From an uncultured Clostridia bacterium (GTDB lineage Bacteria; Bacillota; Clostridia; Christensenellales; Borkfalkiaceae), in contig CAMAHZ010000043.1 of the NCBI GenBank assembly GCA_945834965.1, forward strand, positions 1 through 8,643: a stretch of DNA of 8,643 bases. The letters are read 5' to 3'. The notes below the pieces were generated by a model. That model was given only the letters and a program-made list of their open reading frames with translations, ran no database searches and was not told the origin of the DNA. Positions 1 through 5,878 of the stretch are shown piece after piece. The translations under genes were made by a program, and so were the position numbers. Numbering within the stretch: position 1 is the stretch's first letter; each line of letters opens with the position of its first letter.

Positions 1-7
1 ATACCCG

Positions 8-54
8 TTGGGATTGCCGCACTTCGCCTACGGCTCGTTCGCAATGACGCGGTT
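8..54 (+). repeat. 47-bp direct repeat, left copy
   Basis: Identical over 47 bases to 8597-8643, in the same orientation. The core can fold imperfectly: ATTGC (13-17 region) pairs with GCAAT near 41-45, and an inner GCC-TAC-GGC pairs around the centre. The base before the match differs between copies (g at 7, t at 8596), so the left boundary is real. The right boundary is unknown because the second copy meets the window end. Confidence 0.9.
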
Positions 55-156
55 TAGTTGGGGTGACACACCACTGCTTGACGGGGAATTTAGTTGGTCA
101 AGTATGAAAGTAATTAAGAAACGCCGCCGTGGTCGCACCACCGCCGTGGCAATCTC
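10..156. repeat. MITE/REP-like hairpin-rich element with imperfect terminal inverted repeats
   Basis: Non-coding stretch bounded by GGGATTGCCGC (10-20) and, inverted, GTGGCAATCTC (146-156), which match at 9 of 11 positions. Inside are further short palindromes: GGTG/CACC (62-72), CTTGAC/GTCAAG (77-82 with 97-102), GTGGT/ACCAC (129-133 with 137-141), a direct repeat TTTAGTTGG (53-61 and 89-97) and a direct repeat CCGCCGTGG (124-132 and 141-149). Its first 45 bases recur at the right edge of the window. No convincing reading frame is present. It resembles the REP/MITE class of short mobile repeats, but the family was not identified and the boundaries are inferred from the inverted ends only. 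Confidence 0.5.
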
Positions 157-201
157 ATTGAGTATGTGCGGACTTTTTACCAACGCACTTTATTGCCGCA
201 T

Positions 202-251
202 AAAAAAGCGAACGAGCCGTTAAACAATTCTTGCCAAACAACCCGTTCGCT
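202..251 (-). terminator. Rho-independent terminator after nifS
   Basis: On the minus strand an 8-bp stem AGCGAACG/CGTTCGCT (plus-strand arms 207-214 and 244-251) is followed by a U-run from the A-tract at 202-207. A short inner pairing GTT/AAC extends the hairpin. It starts about 20 nt past the nifS stop and closes the ispE–TPR–nifS operon. Confidence 0.8.
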
Positions 252-272
252 ATTAAACACTATTTATCCGCA

Positions 273-1403
273 TTAATTTTCACGAATTTTTTTTACCGCT
301 TTAGATAAAACTTCTACCGTTTCGTCCACTTCGTCTTGAGTGTTGTATTTGCCAAAGGTGAAGCGAACGGCGCTCTTTGCCCTATCTTCGCCCAAGCCCA
401 TAGCCAAAAGCACGTGGGAAGCTTTTACCGCCCCCGAAGAGCAAGCCGAACCCGTTGATACTGCAATCCCCTGCAAATCAAGGGCGAATAAAATCTGCTC
501 GCCGTCGCACCCGTCAAAGGAAATATTAGCGTTAGCAGGCAACCTGTTTACCATATCGCCGTTGATATGAACGCCGTCTATTTGCTCGCATACGAGCTTT
601 ATAAACCTATCGCGCAGAGCGGTAATCTTTTTATTGTTTTGCTCCATTTCGGCAACGGCGTTGCTTAACGCCCTTGCACAGCCCACCGCACCTGCCGTAA
701 AGGTCGTTCCGCCGCGCAAGCCCCTTTCCTGTCCGCCGCCCGAAATTAAGCGGGTAAATCTGCCGTTGCCACGCATATATAGCCCGCCGAAGCCCTTTGG
801 CCCGTAGAATTTATGCGCTGAAAAACCCACGCCGTCCGCAGGGAATAACTCAAACGGCAACACCCCTGCAATCTGAACGCAGTCGCAGTATAAAAACACG
901 CCCTTTTCTTTGCAGACCGAATATATCTCGGATATAGGCTGAATAGTACCCACTTCGTTATTAGCCGCCATAACGGCAACGAATGTCGTATCGGGGCGGA
1001 TAGCGCTTTCTACCGCCTGCGCCGAAATTAAGCCCCTTTCGTCGGGGTTTAAAAACGTCACTTCAAAGCCCTGCTTAATCATATCCTTAGCGCTCTCTAT
1101 AAGCGCAGGGTGTTCCATTGCGGATACGATTAAATGCCTACCCTTGTCAGCGTTTGCAAGGCACACGCCCTTAAGAGCCGTGTTGCCCGATTCCGTACCG
1201 CCCGAAGTGAAATAAAGTTCGTCTGCCTTAACGCCCAAAATTGCGGCTATTTCGTCCCTTGCGCCCTGCACGGCGTTAGCCGCCGCCCTGCCGTATCGGT
1301 GCTGAGACGACGGGTTACCGAAACAGGTCGTAAGATACGGCGTCATTGCGTTTAACACGTCCTTATCCAAAGGCGTAGTCGCCGCATTGTCTAAGTAAAT
1401 CAT
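273..1403 (-). CDS. nifS: Cysteine desulfurase, NifS/IscS family
   Basis: PLP-dependent enzyme of 376 aa that takes sulfur from L-cysteine (giving alanine) as an enzyme persulfide and hands it to Fe–S cluster or thio-cofactor assembly in the cytoplasm. Visible marks are the N-terminal YLDNAATTPL, GGTES near 68, the MEHPAL histidine (98), the PLP lysine in SAHKFYGPKG (198), QERGLRGGT near 230, and the persulfide cysteine in STGSACSSG (321). The SSG-type loop places it in group I (NifS/IscS). Length is normal. Start: a TTG lies two codons upstream at 1409, but the ATG at 1403 is chosen because AAGGG (1410-1414) sits 6 nt before it. Only 2 nt separate it from the stop of the preceding gene, so it is translated as the last gene of the ispE operon. 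The usual RSGT motif reads RGGTTF here, a mild variant. Whether it is the NifS or IscS subtype is not resolved. Confidence 0.95.
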   Translation of the reverse strand: MIYLDNAATTPLDKDVLNAMTPYLTTCFGNPSSQHRYGRAAANAVQGARDEIAAILGVKADELYFTSGGTESGNTALKGVCLANADKGRHLIVSAMEHPALIESAKDMIKQGFEVTFLNPDERGLISAQAVESAIRPDTTFVAVMAANNEVGTIQPISEIYSVCKEKGVFLYCDCVQIAGVLPFELFPADGVGFSAHKFYGPKGFGGLYMRGNGRFTRLISGGGQERGLRGGTTFTAGAVGCARALSNAVAEMEQNNKKITALRDRFIKLVCEQIDGVHINGDMVNRLPANANISFDGCDGEQILFALDLQGIAVSTGSACSSGAVKASHVLLAMGLGEDRAKSAVRFTFGKYNTQDEVDETVEVLSKAVKKIREN

Positions 1404-1405
1404 TT

Positions 1406-2302
1406 TCAACCCTTAAGTGCGTTATATATTGCGTTGAACGCATCTAAATCTTCTTGATTTGCAAGCATTTCACGGCCAAGCTTTGTCGCCGTATTCTTCT
1501 TGTTAAGCCTTACCCTTCTGCACGCGGTGAGAAGTTGACGGAGAATAAACGCCGTAAACACCAAAGTAATAAACTCAAGCGAAGTAAAGACGATTGCCAA
1601 AATTAAATTAGTATTCGTCGGTATCGAATGAATATTTAAAAAGAAGTAGGTTGACAGCCCGAAAAATACCGCGAACAGGGCAAGCGAAACGGATATCAAG
1701 GTTATTGCCTTATTCCTGTCTGCAATAAACTTCTTTGCCCTAATCTCTTTCTGTTTCTCGTTTTCTTCGCTGAGAGTTGCAACCTTTCTTGAAAGGGATT
1801 TAATATTACTTAGTAAGCTTTCGGAAGATTTTTCAAACAGCTCTTTCTTAGTCTGCCCGTCGGTGTGCTTTTTAAGCTCGCCCACGTACTCTTTTGCGTC
1901 CCTTATCCTTGTATAGTCGGTAAAGTTACGGGTGTACGCCACGATTTCAAGCGCATAGATTTCGCCGTTTGCGCTATCAAGCTCGATAGCCTTTTCCAAG
2001 CTCTCAACCGCGGTTGCGTACCTGCCCTTTTCACATTCCCTTCTTGCGCTCTCAACGAGCTTAGCCGCTTGCTCAGCCTTTTGCTCTTTGAGCTTGCGCT
2101 CTCTTTCTTCGTTATACTCAAAACTTGCCGCCGAGCTTTCGCCCCCTTCTTCAAGCCCTTCTTCGTCGACGAAGAAGCTTACTTCTTCCACCTGCTCTTC
2201 TTCGGCGGTATCGTCTATATACAGCTCGTCTTCGCCGTCTGCGTTTTTGCGTATCCTGTACTTCTTGTCCTTATCGGTGTCTATCAATCTCTCTTCTGCC
2301 AT
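1406..2302 (-). CDS. Membrane protein with acidic N-terminus, TPR-like segment and two TM helices
   Basis: Family not recognised; 298 aa. Residues 1-60 are acidic and probably disordered. Residues about 75-120 are helical, and RYATAVESLEKAIELDSANGEIYALEI resembles one tetratricopeptide repeat. Residues about 135-195 are charged, coiled-coil-like helix. Two hydrophobic segments at about 199-223 and 232-255 form a hairpin in the membrane, with a basic stretch (CRRVRLNKK) after it. No signal peptide is seen, so the long N-terminal part is probably cytoplasmic. The ATG at 2302 follows AAAGGG, which lies in the end of ispE with 8 nt spacing; only 4 nt separate the two genes, and the stop lies 2 nt before the nifS ATG. 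This tight spacing means translation is probably coupled to both neighbours. A scaffold role at the membrane is possible but is inference. Confidence 0.85.
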   Translation of the reverse strand: MAEERLIDTDKDKKYRIRKNADGEDELYIDDTAEEEQVEEVSFFVDEEGLEEGGESSAASFEYNEERERKLKEQKAEQAAKLVESARRECEKGRYATAVESLEKAIELDSANGEIYALEIVAYTRNFTDYTRIRDAKEYVGELKKHTDGQTKKELFEKSSESLLSNIKSLSRKVATLSEENEKQKEIRAKKFIADRNKAITLISVSLALFAVFFGLSTYFFLNIHSIPTNTNLILAIVFTSLEFITLVFTAFILRQLLTACRRVRLNKKNTATKLGREMLANQEDLDAFNAIYNALKG

Positions 2303-2306
2303 AAAT

Positions 2307-3170
2307 CTATCCCTTTATATTCGGTAAAACCGTTTTGGTCAAAATTAATCTGTGCTTTCCGCGGTAACGGCTTTGAACGTAACGGGAAAACTCGTCGTTT
2401 TCCATAACGGCGTAAACGCCGCTGCCCGAACCCGTCATATTCACGCCAAGCGGCGCAAACTCTTCAAGCTCTTTTACCGCCTGAAAAACGCCGCCGTTAA
2501 GGCATACAGCCGCCGCATACAGGTGGTTGTTAAGCCCTTTGGCAACCCCTTGCAAATCGCCGCATAAAAGGGCGTTTTCCACGCTCTCGCTCATAGGAGC
2601 ACCCTTTATTTGGCTATCGCTCTTTTTATAACACTCTGCGGTGGAAACACCGCCATCAGGCACTAAAAGCACCAACTGCATTTTTAAACGGCTGTCTATG
2701 CGCTTGACGATATCGCCCCTGCCTGAAATTCTTGCATATCCGCCCGTAAGCATATATCCGCAGTCGCTGCCTAAACTATCTGCAATAGCCTTAATTTCGT
2801 TAAAATCGCTCACGCCGTATAATTTAGCCATTGCCCTTAAAACGCCTGCTACGTCCGCAGAAGAGCCGCCTAAGCCTGCCCCCACGGGGATATTCTTCCA
2901 CACGGTTATATCCGCACCGCAGGTATCGAATTTTTCCATAAACGCCATTGCCGCCTTGACCGCGTTGTTGCGTTCGGGGTCTATACTCTCGCTCCCTTCG
3001 CCGTGCATAGTTACGTTTACACGCTTATCGCCGCGGCTCCTTGCCGTAATCACGTCGGCAAGGTCGATTGACGCCACCACGCTGTCGAGCATATGATAGC
3101 CGCCGAAAACGCCCGTGATATCGAGCGTGAGATTGACCTTTGCGTATGACTTTACCCGTGCGTAATCCAT
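2307..3170 (-). CDS. ispE: 4-diphosphocytidyl-2-C-methyl-D-erythritol kinase
   Basis: Cytoplasmic GHMP kinase of the MEP (non-mevalonate) isoprenoid pathway. It phosphorylates the 2-hydroxyl of CDP-methylerythritol using ATP. The 287-aa length is normal. N-terminal VKSYAKVNLTLDI holds the conserved lysine (11). The ATP-binding loop PVGAGLGGSSADV is at 95-107, the catalytic-type aspartate lies in LGSDCGYML (136), and the C-terminal GHMP motif MTGSGSGVYA is at 245-254. No later start is possible because the conserved region begins at residue 6. The ATG has no Shine–Dalgarno sequence and lies 6 nt past a near-consensus -10 box, so the transcript is probably leaderless. It is the first gene of an operon with the TPR-like protein and nifS. 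Later MEP enzymes IspG and IspH need 4Fe-4S clusters, which gives a plausible link to nifS. Confidence 0.96.
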   Translation of the reverse strand: MDYARVKSYAKVNLTLDITGVFGGYHMLDSVVASIDLADVITARSRGDKRVNVTMHGEGSESIDPERNNAVKAAMAFMEKFDTCGADITVWKNIPVGAGLGGSSADVAGVLRAMAKLYGVSDFNEIKAIADSLGSDCGYMLTGGYARISGRGDIVKRIDSRLKMQLVLLVPDGGVSTAECYKKSDSQIKGAPMSESVENALLCGDLQGVAKGLNNHLYAAAVCLNGGVFQAVKELEEFAPLGVNMTGSGSGVYAVMENDEFSRYVQSRYRGKHRLILTKTVLPNIKG

Positions 3171-3176
3171 AGGCTA

Positions 3177-3205
3177 ATTATAACACAATAATCACGCCGT
3201 TTCAA
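3177..3205 (-). promoter_or_regulatory. Sigma-A promoter of the ispE operon (predicts leaderless mRNA)
   Basis: On the minus strand TTGAAA (3205-3200), a 17-nt spacer, then TATAAT (3182-3177), with TGT before it giving an extended -10. The ispE ATG begins at 3170, six nt past the -10, which is about where transcription should start. Confidence 0.8.
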
Positions 3206-3218
3206 CCGTTAGCACGAC

Positions 3219-3261
3219 AAAAAACGGGTACTACGCTATTTTTTAGCTATAGCACCCGTTT
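3219..3261 (-). terminator. Rho-independent terminator after sipL
   Basis: On the minus strand AAACGGGT (plus 3254-3261) pairs with ACCCGTTT (plus 3222-3229). The inner part extends the stem through CTA/TAG and GCTA/TAGC pairing to an A-rich loop, followed by a run of U from the A-tract at 3219-3224. It separates sipL from the ispE promoter. Confidence 0.85.
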
Positions 3262-3298
3262 ATTGAATAGGCGTTTAATATCAGTCCTTACTTAGGCG

Positions 3299-4789
3299 TT
3301 AACCGTTACATTTACTGCGGTAGATTAAAATACGTTCCTTACCGCATAAGGGGAAGGACAGTTCGGGATTGCAGACGAGTACGTCGGAAGGCGACTTGTT
3401 TAGCTTTTTAGCCACTTCCCACAGCCCGTCGCCTGCGGCAGGCAAAAAGACGGACACGGCGCAGTCGTTAGGCACGATACGCTCGCCTTCATCTATTGCG
3501 CTTACGTAGCTGCACTCGTTATTATCGCACACAGTAGCGCAGATTTTAAGGCTTGCCGCCGCCTCTGCCTCCCCCTCGGCTTTAAGCTTTACTGAAATAC
3601 CGCTGACGGCTATATCAAGCGATACGCTTTGACCGCTTTGAGCTACGCCCTTTAACCCGACGGAAACGGGCAGGGTTATTTCCGTACTCTTGACTTCGCC
3701 GCCCTGCAGATAGATTAAATGACAGCTTACCGCACCTTCTGCACACCCTTCGGCGGCGTTATATTCGCACTCGGCAACGGGCAGTACTGCGGCGCAGAAT
3801 TGACAGTCGTAGGAAAGCCTGCTCTTTGCGGCGGCAAGCCCTTTCACGTTTTCCGAATACACCTTAATTTCCCTGCATACTAAATTGCTCTCTTTTGCAA
3901 AGGTAAGATTAAGGGCGTTGTCGGCTGAGAATGCGTCCACCGCGACGCTCTCTGAGCGCATAGCCGTAAACCAACCGTTTGCGCTTATCGTGCAGGTAAA
4001 ATTTAAATTGCACCTGCCCTTATCTTCATTGACGGTTGCATTCAGGTTTAAATCGCTTATTTCCACCCAAGCGGCGGCGTTAACCCCTGCGGACGCGTCG
4101 TCACACGGGGCGGTCATCTTAAAGGGTATAACGCGCTCTATGCACACGGGGCTCTGCCTGCGCATTGCGAATAGGGAAAGGTATATCTCGCCCGAAATAT
4201 CCACGTCGCCCGTGCCGCACTCGCAGGATAGCACCACCGCCTTTGCGCTGGGAATAAGCACGTCTATAAGACTATCCGCTTCAAAGTCGTCTTCCACTTC
4301 GCTCTCGCCCGTAAAGGTTACCACCGAGCATAAATTCAGCTCTTCGTTTTTTATAAACGCGCCTTCCGCCGTTGTTAAATACGCCCTTTCACCCTGTTCG
4401 TAGACGCATATATGGGCGGCAACGACTATTGATATGACGAACGACGAGCCGTCTCTGCGGAAGGTCACCTTGTCGCATTTTAAGGCGCACACGCCGACTT
4501 GAGCAGGCGCAAAATCTTCACCGTCTAAATAGTGAGAAAACTCCACGCCCTTTTGCATACGGCACAGCTTTCCTTCTTCGTCCGAATAGACTATGGTAAG
4601 CACAGCCTTGCCGCCGTAGTTTATTCTTCCGTCCGCAACTTCGCACGATAAGGTGGAGAGCTGCGGTTCAACCGCGATTATTTCGGTAATCTCGCTCGAC
4701 TGCGGAAAGCGACTTTCCACCACGCTGCGGTCTTCAACCGTTTTAATAAGCCTTTTAACGCCTTCTGAATTAATTTCGGGTTTCAACAT
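3299..4789 (-). CDS. sipL: SipL-like spore-coat morphogenetic protein (SPOCS/DUF3794 + LysM)
   Basis: Probable counterpart of clostridial SipL, which binds the SpoIVA ATPase at the forespore surface in the mother cell and anchors the spore coat; in Bacillus SpoVID fills this role. 496 aa, close to SipL size. The body is β-rich with repeated segments of SPOCS/DUF3794 type (about 30-430). The C-terminal segment about 443-492 is a degenerate LysM, with GDGLWEVAKKLNKSPSDVLVCNPEL followed by a final β-strand ILIYRS; in SipL the LysM is the SpoIVA-binding part. Start: an in-frame ATG exists at 4831, but the ATG at 4789 is preferred because AGGAG lies 9 nt before it and a sigma-E-like promoter lies between the two. 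Neighbours veg and ispE match the conserved position of sipL. It has 25 cysteines, a high count. The family is assigned from the LysM, the overall character and the synteny, not from a search. Confidence 0.82.
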   Translation of the reverse strand: MLKPEINSEGVKRLIKTVEDRSVVESRFPQSSEITEIIAVEPQLSTLSCEVADGRINYGGKAVLTIVYSDEEGKLCRMQKGVEFSHYLDGEDFAPAQVGVCALKCDKVTFRRDGSSFVISIVVAAHICVYEQGERAYLTTAEGAFIKNEELNLCSVVTFTGESEVEDDFEADSLIDVLIPSAKAVVLSCECGTGDVDISGEIYLSLFAMRRQSPVCIERVIPFKMTAPCDDASAGVNAAAWVEISDLNLNATVNEDKGRCNLNFTCTISANGWFTAMRSESVAVDAFSADNALNLTFAKESNLVCREIKVYSENVKGLAAAKSRLSYDCQFCAAVLPVAECEYNAAEGCAEGAVSCHLIYLQGGEVKSTEITLPVSVGLKGVAQSGQSVSLDIAVSGISVKLKAEGEAEAAASLKICATVCDNNECSYVSAIDEGERIVPNDCAVSVFLPAAGDGLWEVAKKLNKSPSDVLVCNPELSFPLCGKERILIYRSKCNG

Positions 4790-4817
4790 AATACATAGCT
4801 CCTTGTTACCTATCGCT

Positions 4818-4846
4818 ATAATATGCCGCAACCCGACGCGTTATGC
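4818..4846 (-). promoter_or_regulatory. Putative sigma-E-type (mother-cell) promoter of sipL
   Basis: On the minus strand GCATAA (4846-4841), a 15-nt gap, then CATATTAT (4825-4818), resembling the sporulation sigma-E pattern (ATA-type -35, CATAnnnT -10). It lies wholly within the 59-nt gap between the veg stop and the sipL ATG. Predicted initiation near 4811 leaves a leader of about 20 nt carrying AGGAG. No good sigma-A box competes here. Confidence 0.45.
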
Positions 4847-4848
4847 TA

Positions 4849-5106
4849 CTAAATTTCAGCCCTTTCGCTGTTCGGCGTTATGAACACCTTGCCGCACAAA
4901 ATCTCGGAATAGGAATAGGCAGTTTTGCCTAAGAAGTTTTTATCCGTCGGCTCTACGGTGAAAATCGACGGGTATATGCCCGACACGCTTGCAGAAAACG
5001 TCACGAATTTGTTTCTGCCTAAATTTAGTTTTACCGTGACGGGCTTGTTAAAGCACCGTTCTACGCTGCGCCTGACCGCACTAATCGTATTTCCCTGTTT
5101 AATCAT
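4849..5106 (-). CDS. veg: Veg family protein
   Basis: Small cytoplasmic protein of 85 aa, the usual Veg length (86 aa in B. subtilis, where it is very highly expressed and linked to biofilm regulation). Family marks are the central GRNKF, the YPSIFTV segment (about 45-51) and the C-terminal AYSYSEIL (about 64-71), all in the expected order. The start at 5106 gives this standard length. An upstream in-frame ATG at 5178 lies inside the preceding terminator hairpin and is rejected. The gene has its own extended -10 promoter and a weak GGGAAAG ribosome site. It sits upstream of sipL and ispE, the conserved Firmicutes arrangement. Its molecular role in this organism cannot be told from sequence. 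Confidence 0.9.
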   Translation of the reverse strand: MIKQGNTISAVRRSVERCFNKPVTVKLNLGRNKFVTFSASVSGIYPSIFTVEPTDKNFLGKTAYSYSEILCGKVFITPNSERAEI

Positions 5107-5134
5107 ACAAATAATCTTTCCCGAATTTTTACAA

Positions 5135-5143
5135 ATTATACCA
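5135..5143 (-). promoter_or_regulatory. Extended -10 promoter of veg
   Basis: On the minus strand TGGTATAAT (5143-5135) matches the TGnTATAAT extended -10. No good -35 lies 17 nt upstream, because that position falls in the terminator stem of the preceding gene. Predicted initiation near 5128 gives a leader of about 22 nt. Confidence 0.6.
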
Positions 5144-5149
5144 AAGTAC

Positions 5150-5183
5150 AAAAATACGCCCTTGCGGCAAGACCGCAAGGGCG
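5150..5183 (-). terminator. Strong rho-independent terminator after the zinc-ribbon gene
   Basis: Perfect 11-bp stem CGCCCTTGCGG (5157-5167) / CCGCAAGGGCG (5173-5183) with a 5-nt loop. On the minus strand it is followed by TATTTTT. It ends the 5722-5225 transcript about 40 nt past the stop and directly abuts the veg promoter. Confidence 0.9.
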
Positions 5184-5224
5184 CAAACGTATTTGAATTT
5201 AGTTGTAGAAAATTTACGGCTTAA

Positions 5225-5722
5225 TCAAAACAAATCGTCGTCATCGTCGTCGTCATCTTCGTCATCGTCATCGTCGTCGATATCGTCAAGGTCGTCGAAG
5301 TCGTCGTCGAAGTCGTCATCGTCGTCGTAAACTTCGTCGTACTCGTCTTCTTCGTCGTCAAGGTCGCCGCTGAACTCTTCGTCGAGCTGGGCTTCGTCAA
5401 GCGTCAAATCTTCCGTATCGTCGTTTAAGTAATTCTTCCACTCTTCGTCCTGCTCGGGGTCGACTTCGGGCTCTTCTTCGTACTCGCTCTTGCCTTTACA
5501 GCTGTCGCACATCTGCTCGCCTGCACGCATAAGATTTATGCCGCAAACGGGGCAGAGCTCGGTTGCTTCCGCTTCCATTTCGTCGTTCAGCTCTTCATCG
5601 TCTAAATCCACGAACGCTAATTTATCGCCTTTGAGTTCGGCAATGCACACGTCGCAGTATTCCTGCTTGTCGCCGTCGATATAGTTAAGCTCACATCTCG
5701 GACATTTAATATATCTTATCAT
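5225..5722 (-). CDS. Zinc-ribbon protein with poly-aspartate C-terminal tail
   Basis: 165 aa, function unknown. Four CxxC pairs (C7/C10, C23/C26, C57/C60, C72/C75) suggest two four-cysteine zinc ribbons separated by about 30 acidic residues. From residue 79 on the protein is almost purely acidic, with one lysine and no arginine. Residues 133-163 are nearly all aspartate, punctuated by F138, F142, L145 and I148, and the chain ends LF. No signal peptide or TM segment is seen, so it is cytoplasmic. The N-terminus CPRCELNYI resembles hypothetical proteins I recall from other Clostridia, but this was not checked. The ATG at 5722 has AGGGGG with 9 nt spacing. It is a single-gene transcript with a near-consensus promoter and a strong terminator, implying substantial vegetative expression. 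The tail may mimic nucleic acid, bind divalent metal or contact basic partners such as ribosomal proteins; all of these are inference. Confidence 0.88.
   Translation of the reverse strand: MIRYIKCPRCELNYIDGDKQEYCDVCIAELKGDKLAFVDLDDEELNDEMEAEATELCPVCGINLMRAGEQMCDSCKGKSEYEEEPEVDPEQDEEWKNYLNDDTEDLTLDEAQLDEEFSGDLDDEEDEYDEVYDDDDDFDDDFDDLDDIDDDDDDEDDDDDDDDLF
5229..5340. repeat. Asp-codon trinucleotide low-complexity tract
   Basis: Imperfect run of GTC/ATC triplets on the plus strand (GAC/GAT codons on the minus strand) encoding the acidic tail of the zinc-ribbon protein. The codon mix is uneven, which argues for selection on the protein. Such runs can still change length by slippage. Confidence 0.8.
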
Positions 5723-5748
5723 ATGGTCAATCCCCCTATTGCTGTAAC

Positions 5749-5777
5749 ATTATATTAATATTTGCCGTATTTGTAAA
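5749..5777 (-). promoter_or_regulatory. Sigma-A promoter of the zinc-ribbon gene
   Basis: On the minus strand TTTACA (5777-5772), 17-nt spacer, TATAAT (5754-5749). Predicted initiation near 5742 gives a leader of about 20 nt that carries the AGGGGG ribosome site. Confidence 0.8.
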
Positions 5778-5836
5778 CTGTTTTAATAAATTATTTTACC
5801 AAAAAAGTAAATTTATTTGCGTAAATTTAAAATTTT

Positions 5837-5862
5837 AAGGGGGTCAGTCGCCTAACCCCCTT
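5837..5862 (-). terminator. Hairpin terminator after the 750-aa gene (weak U-run)
   Basis: Perfect 8-bp stem AAGGGGGT (5837-5844) / ACCCCCTT (5855-5862) with a 10-nt loop, about 17 nt past the stop at 5879. The minus-strand tail is AAAATTTTAAATTT rather than a clean U-run, so efficiency is uncertain. Confidence 0.6.
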
Positions 5863-5878
5863 TAAAACGTCTATTTCG

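Noticed and set aside
10..156. CRISPR array or tRNA in the hairpin-rich left edge
   Set aside because: The repeats are unequal with no regular spacers, and no cloverleaf or tRNA-type conserved bases can be drawn.
8..223. 71-codon plus-strand open frame at the left edge
   Set aside because: It runs through the direct repeat, several hairpins and the nifS terminator, has no ribosome site, and its composition is not coding-like.
1404..1409. TTG start for nifS two codons upstream
   Set aside because: The AAGGG site is spaced for the ATG at 1403 (6 nt) and would leave no gap before the TTG.
1865..2407. 180-codon plus-strand open frame opposite the TPR-like gene
   Set aside because: It is antisense to two well-supported genes and reads as a Phe/Leu/Ser-rich shadow of acidic and helical coding sequence.
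3899..4403. Plus-strand open frame opposite sipL
   Set aside because: It is a Ser/Thr/Ala-rich antisense shadow without a ribosome site.
5107..5178. 24-codon N-terminal extension of veg
   Set aside because: It would start inside the terminator stem and upstream of the extended -10, and would make Veg longer than the family norm.
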